Shown: positions 47,108 through 57,036 of the stretch, in pieces
Position numbering within the stretch: the stretch's first letter is position 1
How the letters are laid out: each line of letters begins with the position of its first letter
The notes under the pieces: model-generated
The model's database searches: none
What the model was told of the DNA's origin: nothing
The model's input: only the letters and a program-made list of their open reading frames with translations
Assembly (NCBI GenBank): GCA_016705335.1
Contig: JADIYN010000014.1
Span: 136,771 to 200,770 of the forward strand
Direction of reading: 5' to 3'
From: Draconibacterium sp.
GTDB lineage: Bacteria > Bacteroidota > Bacteroidia > Bacteroidales > Prolixibacteraceae
Length of the DNA: 64,000 nucleotides
Made by a program: the position numbers and the translations under genes

Positions 47108-49656
47108 ATGAAACAAAGTATAGTGTTATTTCTTCTTGTTTGTTTTTCTCTGATTTCCGTTTCGCAGGAAAAACTGAATTATTTTTTACCGTCAGATGTT
47201 GATTATGATAAAAACATACCAACACCGGAACAATTTTTCGGGCAGGAAATGGGTGAATGGCATTTAACGCACGACCAGATTTTGTTTTATATGAAAGAGA
47301 TCGCGCGGGTTTCAGATCGTGCAATTATTCAGGAATATGCCCGTTCGTGGGAAAACCGGCCACTTGTTCACCTGATTTTTACTTCAGAAGAAAACCACAA
47401 AAATTTGGATGAATTAAAAGCCAAACACATTCAATTTGCCAATTCAGCTGGAAATACCGAAAAATCTGATATTCCGCTGGTTGTAAATCTGGGTTACGGC
47501 GTTCATGGAAACGAATCGAGTGCAAGCAATTCATCGGTTTTAACTGCTTATTATCTGGCTGCTGCGCAAGGCGAAAAAATTGATAAATTACTTGAAAGTA
47601 CTATCATTTTAGTTGATCCGTGTTTAAATCCCGACGGATTTACACGGCACAGTACCTGGGCAAATATGCACCAAAGTGAAACTGCAACGGGCGACAACAA
47701 CTCACGCCAGTTTAACGAAGTTTGGCCGGGTGGCCGGGGAAATCATTATTGGTTTGATATAAACCGGGATTACCTTTTATTGGTTCATCCTGAGTCTGTT
47801 GGACGGGTTGCCAAATTTCATGAATGGATGCCAAACATTGTTACCGACCACCACGAAATGGGCGCAAATTCAACATTCTTTTTCCAACCCGGTGTGCCAA
47901 CCCGAAACAACCCGCTGACTCCGGAAAGTAATTACATTCTTACCCATAAAATTGCTGATTTTCATGCAAAATATCTCGATAAAATTGGAACTGCCTATTT
48001 TTCGGAAGAACAGTTTGATGATTACTATTTTGGAAAAGGATCGTCATATCCCGACATTAACGGAAGCGTTGGTATTTTGTTTGAGCAGGCCGGATTCAGG
48101 GGACGCATCCGCGAAACTGCAAACGGAACAAGAAAGCTGACTTATGGAATTCGAAACCAATTTACAGTTACACTTTCAACGCTTGATGCAGCCATGAATT
48201 TAAAAGACGAATTGCTGCAAATGCAACAGGATTTTTATTCGGATGCATTGAAATTGGCCGATAAAGACCCAGTAAAAGCCTACATTTTTGGGACTGAAAA
48301 CAACATGGTGAAAACACAATATTTTATTGAATTGTTAAACCGGCATCAGATTGATGTCTTTGCAAACGAAAAGGAAATCAGCAAAAACGGGGTTGTTTTT
48401 AAACCTGCAAAAAGTTTTGTTGTGCCACTGAAACAAAAGCAATTCAGGTTAATAAAATCGCTTTTCGACAAAGCAATAACTTTCGCAGACAGCACTTTTT
48501 ATGATATTTCAACCTGGACATTCCCATATACTTTTAATATTCTTTTTGCCGAAATTACTTCTTTAAAAGACATTCAGTATTCAAAAGAAAAAGTGGAAAC
48601 CCAAAAACTGAAGGCAAAATTATTGGTGGAAAAAGCAAGCTTGCATATCTTTTCAGGTGGAATGAATATACTTCTCCGTCAGCGCTCTACCAGTTGCAAA
48701 AGGCGGGTTTAAAAACCAAAGTAGCAACCGAAAAATTCAGTTTTACTGTGAATGGAAACAAAGAGGATTTTACATTCGGAACCATTCAGATTCCGGTTAA
48801 CGACCAGGATTTAAGTGAGAATGAAATTTTCGATTTGGTTTCTTCGGTTTCAAAAAATACAGGGATTGATTTTTACGGGTTATCAACCGGGCTTTCGCCG
48901 CAAGGAATCGATTTGGGCAGCAACTATTTTGCAGTTTTAGACAAACCCGAAATATTGCTTTTTGTGGGCGGCAGCAGTCGCAGTCCCGATGCCGGTGAAA
49001 TCTGGCATCTTTTCGATCAGCGCTACAAAATACCTGTAACTTTAGCCGATACAGAAGATCTTAGTTCTATTAATTTATCGGAATACAATACAATTATACT
49101 TCCCGGCGGTTCGTACAGCGAGTGGGGCAAACAGGAAACTGACAACCTTAAACGCTGGGTACAACAGGGCGGAACATTAATCGCCTGTAAAAGTGCAGCA
49201 GCCTGGGCTGCCAAAAATGATTTTGGAAAAACAAAATTTAAAAAAGATATACAACCCGATTCTACTTTAAATGTAAGTTATGATAGTCGCGAAAAAGACA
49301 GGAATATCAATGTAATCAGCGGGGCAATTTTCAATACAAACCTCGATATAAGTCATCCGCTTTGTTACGGATATACTGAAAATACCCTCCCGGTTTTTAA
49401 AACGGGAAATCAGGTTGCCGAACCGCTTGGAATAAAATATGCCGAACCTGTAAAATTTACTGCCGAACCTTTTTTAAGTGGGTTTGTATCGGATAAAAAC
49501 ATGGATCAAATTAAAAACGCCCCGGTTGTTTCGGTGCAAAATATTGACCGCGGAAAAATCATATGTTATCATGAAAACATGACCTTCCGCGGAATTTGGT
49601 TAGGCACCAACAAATTGCTGGCAAACGGAGTATTTTTTGGAAGTGTGATTCAATAA
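47108..49656 (+). CDS. Secreted M14-family zinc carboxypeptidase-like protein (frameshifted)
   Basis: Signal peptide (MKQSIVLFLLVCFSLISVSQ), then an M14 peptidase domain with zinc motif GVHGNESSAS (HxxE) and later histidines (IVTDHHEMG), NPDGFTRHSTWANMHQ and INRDYLLLVHPES. A C-terminal GATase1/DJ-1-like module follows (NTIILPGGSYSEWGKQETDN). The two frames join where CATATCTTTTCAGGTGGAAT reads YLFRWNEYTSPSALYQLQKA in the second frame; the break is near 48640-48650. Together about 850 residues, the usual size for Bacteroidota M14 proteins with this tail. Peptide degradation outside the inner membrane is likely. Confidence 0.85.
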
Positions 49657-49661
49657 ACTTC

Positions 49662-50922
49662 TTATTTTATCGACCTGAACATTCTGCCAAACCTGATTTT
49701 TGCCGGGAAATTTTTGTCTTTGTCCATCGAAAGCCAAATGAATTTTGCTTTTCCAACCACATGGTCTTCAGGCACAAAACCCCAGTAACGCGAGTCAGCA
49801 GAGTTGTGACGGTTGTCGCCCATCATCCAGTAATAATCGAGTTTAAAAGTATAGCTTTTGGCAACTTCGCCGTTAATTTTTATTTCACTTCCGCTCACTT
49901 CAAGTTTATTGTTTTCATAAACACTGATTATTCGTTTATAAAGCGGCAGGTTATCAATTGTAAGTTGAACTGTTTTTCCTTTTGCCGGCAAGGTAATCGG
50001 GCCAAAATTATCTACATTCCACTGGTAATTTTTGTCCGACGGGAAAATATTCTGATCCCACTTCCCGGGCTCTTCTGTAAGTATTTCAACTGCTGTAACA
50101 TTTGTAAACTCCTTCATTTTTGCCACATTTTCTTCGGTAAGCGGGAACATGTATTGTTCGCTCGAAAAAGCTTCGCGGTCGGCAACAGCAATATTCAATT
50201 TTTCCAAAGCCTTCGGATTAAGCGAAGTTCCGTTGGTTTTTACAATATAATTATGCTGCATTCCGGCAATTGATTTTTGTGGTTTGCCATTTACAAAAAG
50301 CTGTCCACGTTCCATTTTAATTTCGTCGCCAGGTATTGCAACACAGCGTTTGATATAGTTTTCACGTTTGTCAACCGGGCGCGAAATGACTTCCCCGAAA
50401 TTGCGTTTGTCGCTCCAAACCCTGTCTCTGCCATACATTCGGGTTAATTGATAATAACTTTGCGCAGGAATATTCATCGCAACTGTATCACCTTCAGGAA
50501 AGTGAAACACAACCACATCATCGTTTTTGATTTTTCCAAAACCAGCCAACCGTTTGTATGGGCTATTTATCCATTCAACATACGATTTTGTGCCTGTTGT
50601 TAACGGCATTGTGTTGTGTACAAACGGGAACGACAATGGTGTATTTGGTCGTATATGCTTCGATAAAAAACAAACGGATAAATGATGCGGCAATTACCGC
50701 GAAAATAATGGCATCAATCCATTCAACCACTTTAGTTTGCCTCCCATTTGGTGGGTTTTTCTTTTTCCAGAACGCCCAATGCACTTTTTCGGTAACATAA
50801 ATATCGAAAATAACTGCGAGGCCAATCAGCCACCAAAAATTCCCCAACCAGATAACCCAAAGCAGGTACAACCCGCCCATTGTGCTAAATTTAAACCATT
50901 TATTTGAAAGTAATTCTTTCAT
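49662..50922 (-). pseudogene. lepB: Signal peptidase I missing the catalytic-serine segment
   Basis: The N-terminal frame (50575-50922) has membrane helices and ends box-B-adjacent at FIRLFFIEAYT. The long C-terminal frame (49662 on) begins at PNTPLSFPFVHNTMPLT. Relatives have about 25 residues between them, including the SSMEKSLLVGDY segment with the catalytic Ser and YGP. Those residues are in no frame here, so this is a deletion of some 70 bases that also shifts the frame (junction near 50650), not a simple indel. Catalytic Lys (NYIKRCVAIPGDEI) and box E (MMGDNRHNSADSRYWGFVP) remain. Not functional as read, unless misassembled; a second lepB may exist. Confidence 0.85.
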
Positions 50923-50937
50923 TGTATTTTGTGTTTT

Positions 50938-51653
50938 TTAAATGTTCAGTAAATCTTTCATTGTGAGAATTCCCTTGCGGCCAATACAATATTCGGCGGC
51001 AAGAACTGTCCCAAACGCAAGTCCTTTGCGACTTTTCGAACTGTGTGTAATTTCAATAAAGTCAACTTCCGACTCGTATTTTATTGTATGTATTCCGGGA
51101 ACTTCACCAACCCGTTCCGATTTAATATTGATTTCGTTTTCAGCAGGTGTTTTATCATTCACCCAATCTGTTTTTCCGGGAAGTTTTTCCAGTATATCAT
51201 CCATCAGGCTAATTGCAGTGCCGCTGGGTGCATCAAGTTTATGAATATGGTGTACTTCGGTCATTTCAACTTTGTACTCGGTGCGGTTGGCCATCAGTTC
51301 AGCCAGTTTTCTGTTTATTTCGAAAAATAAATTTACACCAAGTGAGAAATTGCTGCTGTAGAAAAAAGTGCCATCAAGTTTGTTGCATTTTGCAATCACT
51401 TCATCTTTTTGTCGAGCCAGCCTGTAGTTCCGCTCACCACGGGAATCCCGGCTTCAAAACAAATATTATAATTATTTACGGCAGAACCGGGAATTGTAAA
51501 TTCGATGGCGACATCACATTTCTTCAGATTTTCAATTGTCAAATCGCCCGGATTGTTGATATCGATAATCAGTGTTATTTTATGTCCGCGGGAAACAGCA
51601 ATTTTTTCAATCTCTTTCCCCATTTTACCGTAACCGATAAGCGCTAAATTCAT
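50938..51653 (-). CDS. dapB: 4-hydroxy-tetrahydrodipicolinate reductase (one frameshift)
   Basis: ATG at 51653 starts MNLALIGYGKMGKEIEKIAV (NAD(P)-binding glycine loop). The first frame stops at 51396 after LDKKMK; GACAAAAAGATGAAG needs one more A to give LDKKDEVIAKCNKLDGTFFY. The second frame carries VEMTEVHHIHKLDAPSGTAI, with the catalytic His and Lys, and ends GRKGILTMKDLLNI. It reduces dihydrodipicolinate in the lysine/diaminopimelate pathway, essential for peptidoglycan. It follows lepB on the same strand. Confidence 0.93.
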
Positions 51654-51830
51654 AAAACTTTTCCCTCCTGTTAAAATTAAAAGGCACAAAGATAAAATAT
51701 TAACAAAGAAAGCAGCATTGAACAAAAACTAAAAAAGAATTCGACAAATGGACTGAATCGGATGACAAACGGGTTTTTAAAAAAGGTTGAAGCGATTTGA
51801 AATTTGGCGGCTTGATATCTGTAAAAAAAG

Positions 51831-51857
51831 AAAGGATGAGTCAACACTCATCCTTTT
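51831..51857. terminator. Hairpin upstream of dapB
   Basis: AAAGGATGAGT and ACTCATCCTTT pair perfectly around CAAC, followed by T-rich sequence on the plus strand. On the minus strand the A tract gives T after the stem as well. It ends transcripts reaching dapB's 5' flank from tldE. Confidence 0.65.
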
Positions 51858-52021
51858 CACTAACTAAACCAATAAAACTAATCAAACCTAAACTTATGAA
51901 CTAAAACTTTGATTCAAAAGTAGGGTGTTTCAACCAATCGGACGTTAACTCAATGTTAAAACACATGTTTTACAGCATATCTTAATCTAATGTTAAATCC
52001 GTTTTAATTCTTCTTTCTTCA

Positions 52022-52065
52022 CTCCTCCCCTGGGGAGTCCGATAGTTATCGGGAGGGGGGGCTTC
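52022..52065. repeat. GC-rich dispersed repeat (variant with CGATAACTATCGG-type insert)
   Basis: CTCCTCCCCTGGGGAGTCCG then ATAGTTATCGGGAGGGGGGG, a member of the CTCCTCCCC family with an additional inverted CCGATAGTTATCGG. Confidence 0.65.
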
Positions 52066-52159
52066 TAAAATCAACCCCCTCAAAAACAATCGACGGAGTC
52101 AGCCACGAAGAAGTTACATTTACATCGTTACCAATTTCGCCAATATTCGACCACAAATC
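52066..52159 (-). pseudogene. Duplicated 3' end of pmbA/tldE
   Basis: About 94 bases match 52373-52466 closely (around 90 per cent by eye) and on the minus strand still read DLWSNIGEIGNDVNVTSSWL then TPSIVFEGVDF, the last residues of the PmbA protein 300 bases away. The copy then runs into the GC-rich repeat instead of the stop codon. It is a gene-end remnant, not a gene. Confidence 0.85.
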
Positions 52160-52251
52160 CATCGGTTTTTAAAGCCGATTGTAAATACCAAAAAGGCTGT
52201 TGCAAAATTTACAAAACAAAGAATTCTGTTTTTCTCTTATTCAGACCAAAA

Positions 52252-52273
52252 TCACGGACTTTGGAAAGTCCGT
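52252..52273. repeat. Perfect inverted repeat
   Basis: CACGGACTTT and AAAGTCCGTG flank GG. It lies between the duplicated pmbA end and the terminator. Confidence 0.5.
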
Positions 52274-52284
52274 GTCCCAAAACA

Positions 52285-52320
52285 AAAAACGGATTGACAA
52301 ACTGCCAATCCGTTTTTTTT
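52285..52320 (-). terminator. Terminator of the tldD-pmbA operon
   Basis: AAAAACGGATTG and CAATCCGTTTTT arms. Located 42 bases past the pmbA stop on the minus strand, T tract on both sides. Confidence 0.8.
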
Positions 52321-52327
52321 CTTTTAA

Positions 52328-52360
52328 CTCCTCCCCTTCTGGGGAGGTTGGGTGGGGCTT
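52328..52360. repeat. GC-rich dispersed repeat next to the pmbA stop
   Basis: CTCCTCCCCTTCTGGGGAGG and TTGGGTGGGGC. It touches the pmbA stop codon, as the 22731 copy touches hisB. Confidence 0.75.
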
Positions 52361-52361
52361 C

Positions 52362-53677
52362 CTAAATCCCACTAAAATCAACCCCTTCAAACACAATTGA
52401 CGGAGTCAGCCACGAAGAAGTTACGTTTACATCGTTTCCGATTTCGCCAATATTCGACCACAAATCTTTCATGTTTCCGGTGATGTTCATTTCGGAAACG
52501 GGTTTTGCAATTGCGCCGTTTTCAATAAGGAAACCTTCGATACCAAACGAAAAATCGCCTGTTGTGCCGTTGCTGTTGCCACCGTTAAAACCGGTTACAA
52601 GAATTCCGCGTTTTACACCGGCAACCAAACCCTGCAAATCCTTGCTTCCGGTTTCGAAAACAATATTTGTAGTTGAACCGCTGGTGGGTTCCATTTCGAG
52701 TTTTTTACCGTAATAGGTGTCGATATAATAGGTTTTTAAAACGCCATTTTCAAAAACCAGGCGTTTTTTTGTTGCCAACCCTTCACTGTCAAACAACCTT
52801 GAACCACGGCCCGAAACAATAAACGGGTCGTCGGTAATTGTCAGTTTTTCGGAAACAACTTTTTGGTTGAGTTTATCGATTAAAAACGAGTTTTTTTGTT
52901 GAATTGCAGAACCGTTCAATGCCGAAATCAGCGGGCCGAAAATACGTCCAACTTGTTTGTTTTCAACAATCATTGTCATTTTTTCGGAACCTATTTTTTG
53001 TTGCCCGATTTTATCGGTTGCACTTTTAAAGCAGCCACCCCAACATTTTCCTTTTTAAGCTGATCAAAAAATATGGCGCTTTCATTCCACGATGCTTCGG
53101 GCCGTGCATCGCCACTTTTTACCGAAACCGATGCATACATACCAAAATGCGAATTGGCGCTGTCGCCTTCAAAACCATTGCTTGTTACCATAACCCGTTC
53201 ATCAAAACCGTCATAGTAATTGGTTGAAACCGAAATAATCCGGTCATCTTTTCCCAGCACTTCCTTTTCAACGGCAAAAGCCAAATCGATTTTCTTTTGC
53301 GGATCAACTTTGCTGAAATCTGTATCCAGCGTTTTTAAATCGTTGTTTCCACCTTTGTAATATAACTCAGGTTCGGGAAGTGTGCGGAACTCGTCTTCCG
53401 ACAAAAACCGGGTTCCCTCAATTGCCTGTTCAATAAAATGTGCCAGTTCTTCTTTTTTCAACCGGTTGGTTGAATGTGCCGAATACTTTTTATCGACATA
53501 TAAACGAATTGTCAGGCTGCTTTGAATGGCCTGTTCCAATTTGTCAATTTTTTCTTCACGGACCTCAACACTGCTGCTCTGGCTGTTTGAAATGTTCACA
53601 CTTGCCTGCTGTGCTCCGTTTTCAAGGGCATGATTCATTGCCCACTTTGCCAAACTATATTTTTCTTCTTTTGTCAT
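52362..53677 (-). CDS. pmbA: TldE/PmbA-family metalloprotease subunit (one frameshift)
   Basis: Two frames form one protein of about 435 residues. The first (52991-53677) begins MTKEEKYSLAKWAMNHALEN and holds SSSVEVREEKIDKLEQA. The second has GRIFGPLISALNGSAIQQKN and GSRLFDSEG and NGGNSNGTTGDFSFGIEGFL. They join where TTTAAAAGTGCAACCG reads ATDKIGQQKIGSEKMTMIV in the second frame (near 53020). PmbA is the non-catalytic partner of TldD. The pair in E. coli is involved in degradation of small proteins and peptide maturation. Confidence 0.88.
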
Positions 53678-53725
53678 TTTTTTTAAACTTTCAACATTAA
53701 ACTTTAAACTCTAAACTGTCTTCCT

Positions 53726-53757
53726 GTCCCTCCCCTTGGGGAGGTTTGGAGGGGCTT
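53726..53757. repeat. GC-rich dispersed repeat after tldD
   Basis: CCCTCCCCTTGGGGAGG then TTTGGAGGGGC. It stands between tldD and pmbA, abutting the tldD stop. Confidence 0.7.
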
Positions 53758-55283
53758 CACCCATTCGTCCCCCCTACCGTCAGTTTCTTCACCAAAACAG
53801 TTGGCAATCCGCATGTTACCGGCACCGACTGACCGTCTTTTCCACAAGTCCAGGTTCCGTTGTCAATCAAATAATCGTTTGCTGCCATTGAAATATCGGC
53901 CAAAGCCTGCGGGCCGTTTCCAATAATATTAATGTCTTTTATCGGTTGTGTCAGTTTTCCTTTTTCGATGAGGTAGCCCGATTTCACAAAGAAGGTAAAG
54001 TCGCCGGCGCCAATTTGCACCTGTCCGTTGCTGAAATTATCGACATAAACACCGTAATCCACATTCGCAATAATATCGGCTTTTGAACTTGTTCCGGCTT
54101 CCATATATGTTGCCCGCATGCGCGGAATTGGAATATTACGGAACGATTCGCGGCGGCCATTTCCTGTTGGGTTTACCTTGTAATATTTCGAACTGATCCT
54201 GTCGTGAATATAACTGTTCAAAACGCCATCTTTAACCAGGTAGGTTTTCTCAACGTCATTTCCTTCGTCATCGATATTAATTGATCCACGGTTGTTTTCA
54301 AGTGTTCCGTCGTCGATGATATTGATAAAACTTTCTGCCACTTTTTTGCCCATTTTATCGCTGAAAATAGAAGTTCCTTTTCTGTTAAAATCGGCTTCGA
54401 AAGTATGCCCTATTGCTTCGTGGAGCAAAATTCCGGAACCGCCTGCACCCATCACAACGGGCATTTCACCGGCCCTGGGTTTAACTGCATCAAATAAAAT
54501 ATTTGTTTTATCAACAGCTTCGTTTGCAAGCTCGGTTAAAAGACTATCGTCGAGCCATTCAAAACCTTTTCGGAATGAACGGGCTGCATACGAATTTTCA
54601 ATTTTGTCGCCTTTTTGCATAATGCAAACCACGCCAAAACTAATCATCGGACGATAATCATAGGTTAGCCGGCCTTCTGAATTGTAAAACAGTACATAAC
54701 TTGTTTCATCGTTTAAAAAAGCATTCACTTTTATCACTTTTTCATCGAGGTCGAAAACCATGTCATTGATTTTCTGTACAAAAGGCACTTTGTCTTTTAC
54801 CGAAACGTCGCTCCACTGTTTTGCTATATTATAATAACCTGAAGGCACTTTTTCGGTTAAATCAACCGGATTAAAATCCGAATTTACATTGGCGATACTT
54901 GCAGCCATTTTTGCCGCGTTCAACATATCATCCAAACTGACATTTTCGGAATAGGCAAAACCGGTTTGGTCGCCTTTCAAAACTCTGATTCCCACACCAA
55001 AATCGACATTCGAAAATGCACGGTTTACTTTTCTGTCTTCCAAACTGATATTGTTCGAAATTTTGTGTTCGAAAAACAAATCGGCATAATCGCCACCTTT
55101 GCTCATGGCAGTAGCTACTACTTTTTGCAAAATTTCTGCAGAAACCTCAAAATGATCTAAATAACTTTTCACGTTTTCTGAAATTTGTATGTTTTGGCAT
55201 GACTGCATAAACGGCGGAAGAATCATGCTTCCGGCTACCGCAGCGGTGCCCGATTTAATAAAATTACGACGGTTTAATTTCAT
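53757..55283 (-). CDS. tldD: Tat-exported TldD-family metalloprotease
   Basis: I choose the ATG at 55283, which gives MKLNRRNFIKSGTAAVAGSM; NRRNFIK is a twin-arginine motif followed by a hydrophobic stretch and a lipobox-like FMQSC. The zinc motif HEAIGHTFEAD (HExxxH) is near residue 300, with RGSINIDDEGN and GTSSKADIIANVDYGVYVDN following. Cytoplasmic TldD has no signal, so this version is likely exported, while its partner pmbA has no signal peptide. The two genes are 80 bases apart. Confidence 0.86.
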   Translation of the reverse strand: MKLNRRNFIKSGTAAVAGSMILPPFMQSCQNIQISENVKSYLDHFEVSAEILQKVVATAMSKGGDYADLFFEHKISNNISLEDRKVNRAFSNVDFGVGIRVLKGDQTGFAYSENVSLDDMLNAAKMAASIANVNSDFNPVDLTEKVPSGYYNIAKQWSDVSVKDKVPFVQKINDMVFDLDEKVIKVNAFLNDETSYVLFYNSEGRLTYDYRPMISFGVVCIMQKGDKIENSYAARSFRKGFEWLDDSLLTELANEAVDKTNILFDAVKPRAGEMPVVMGAGGSGILLHEAIGHTFEADFNRKGTSIFSDKMGKKVAESFINIIDDGTLENNRGSINIDDEGNDVEKTYLVKDGVLNSYIHDRISSKYYKVNPTGNGRRESFRNIPIPRMRATYMEAGTSSKADIIANVDYGVYVDNFSNGQVQIGAGDFTFFVKSGYLIEKGKLTQPIKDINIIGNGPQALADISMAANDYLIDNGTWTCGKDGQSVPVTCGLPTVLVKKLTVGGTNG

Positions 55284-55628
55284 AACATTGATTTTTTTTT
55301 CAAAGTAAAACAATTAAAACAATTGAGTTTCGAAACCAGAAAAAATGTTTCCACTTTTTAACTAAATTTTGTGTGTTTTATTATAAACAGGGTTAAAAAA
55401 AATTATGTTTTCAGTTTAATTTAAATAAATTACTGACCTATGTATTTTTTAGGGGTACATAATAATATATTGGTGTGTTTTTTGAATTACATATATAATA
55501 ATCCATCAACTTCAGCATAAAAAAGCGAATTGTTTGAAAAATGGTAGTTTTTAACAGGGGTATCGATAAATATTCCAATTTTAATGTAAATTTTGCATTA
55601 AATTTTTACAAATTGTCAGCAAAACAGG

Positions 55629-55657
55629 TTTGCAGATTTCAGTTAACCCTATTTTTG
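55629..55657 (+). promoter_or_regulatory. Promoter of glnA
   Basis: TTTG at 55629 and TATTTTTG at 55650, 17 bases apart, agree with the Bacteroidota -33/-7 pattern. Start of transcription near 55664, then a 40-base leader. The rest of the 55284-55628 stretch shows no gene. Confidence 0.65.
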
Positions 55658-55705
55658 TGTCAGAAAAAAAGAAAATATTCATATTAATAAACAAATTATT
55701 ACAAC

Positions 55706-56725
55706 ATGAGATCTAAATTGGAATACATTTGGCTGGACGGTACGGTGCCAACCCAGCAGTTAAGGGCTAAAACACGTTTAGCTGACAATTTTAGCGGTAA
55801 ATTGGAAGATTGCCCAGTATGGTCGTTTGATGGTTCTTCAACCAACCAAGCTACCGGTGGAAAATCAGACCTTTTATTGAAACCTGTATTTATCTGTCCT
55901 GATCCGGATCGCAAAAATGCATATTTGGTTATGACCGAAGTTTTGTATGCTGACGGAACTCCGCATGAAACCAATGGCAGAGCGCATATCGAACAGGAAG
56001 ATGTAGATTTTTGGTTTGGTTTTGAACAGGAGTATTTCCTTTATGATCCGCAGACACGTCTTCCGTTAGGATTCCCGGCTGGTGGGTTCCCGCTGCCACA
56101 AGGTCCGTATTATTGTGGAGTTGGAGGTTCAAAAGCATTTGGCCGCCAGATTGTTGAAGAACATTTAGACCAATGTATTGATGCCGGATTAAATATTGAA
56201 GGTATTAATGCCGAAGTTGCTGCCGGACAGTGGGAATACCAGATTTTTGCAAAAGGCGCTCACAGTGCCGGTGACCAGATTTGGGTAGCCCGTTTTCTTT
56301 TGGAACGCACTGCCGAAAAATATGGTGTTGATGTTGAACTGCACCCAAAACCACTTGGAAAAGATCTCGACTGGAATGGCTCGGGTATGCACGCCAACTT
56401 CTCGAACGGTTTAATGAGAACCTGTGGCGACAAAAAAGTTTTTGATGCCATTTGTGAAGAATTTGCAAAACACATTCCTGAACATATTGCAGTGTACGGA
56501 GCGTACAACGACCAACGTTTAACAGGTAAACACGAAACTGCTTCAATCAACGATTTCAGTTATGGTGTTTCCGACCGTGGATCGTCAATTCGTATTCCTG
56601 TTGGAACTGTTGAAGATGGCTGGAAAGGACGTTTGGAAGATCGTCGTCCGGCTTCAAACGGAGATCCATACAAAATTGCTGCAGTTATTATTAAAACTAC
56701 ACACAAAGCTGTTGCCAAGCTCTAA
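55706..56725 (+). CDS. glnA: Glutamine synthetase, type II (eukaryote-like)
   Basis: At 339 residues this is a GSII enzyme rather than GSI or GSIII. LEYIWLDGT, PVWSFDGSSTNQA, DFWFGFEQEYFLYD, GINAEVAAGQWEYQIF, DWNGSGMHANFS and RLTGKHETASINDFSYG then RIPVGT are GSII landmarks. It joins ammonia to glutamate with ATP. It stands alone with its own promoter and terminator. Confidence 0.93.
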   Translation: MRSKLEYIWLDGTVPTQQLRAKTRLADNFSGKLEDCPVWSFDGSSTNQATGGKSDLLLKPVFICPDPDRKNAYLVMTEVLYADGTPHETNGRAHIEQEDVDFWFGFEQEYFLYDPQTRLPLGFPAGGFPLPQGPYYCGVGGSKAFGRQIVEEHLDQCIDAGLNIEGINAEVAAGQWEYQIFAKGAHSAGDQIWVARFLLERTAEKYGVDVELHPKPLGKDLDWNGSGMHANFSNGLMRTCGDKKVFDAICEEFAKHIPEHIAVYGAYNDQRLTGKHETASINDFSYGVSDRGSSIRIPVGTVEDGWKGRLEDRRPASNGDPYKIAAVIIKTTHKAVAKL

Positions 56726-56743
56726 CAAAACACTTGATATATA

Positions 56744-56774
56744 TAAAAAAAGCTGTCTTCGGGCAGCTTTTTTT
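56744..56774 (+). terminator. Terminator of glnA
   Basis: AAAAAAAGCTG and CAGCTTTTTTT arms around a TCTTCGGG tetraloop region; T tract follows. Confidence 0.85.
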
Positions 56775-57036
56775 GTTTTAAATAATTAAATGTGTAAACC
56801 CAAATTCGTTAATATAATTCTATATTTGAGCAATCAAAAAAACAAAAACGAAATGAAAAACTGACCTAAATGTTAACCAGTGAATATGTATAACGAAGAT
56901 TCTTTAACCTGGAAGTATCAAAGATCAATAAGATTTAATGATTTTTCAGGCAAAATTTTTGAAGTGAAAATTGGGTTATATTTTCAGGTGCTGTAATTTA
57001 AAAATACCTTTTAACTAATCTGTTTTAAAATAAATT

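Noticed and set aside
56885..56998. Small frame of 37 codons upstream of the MBOAT gene
   Set aside because: No family features, no promoter, and it lies in a region with decayed genes.
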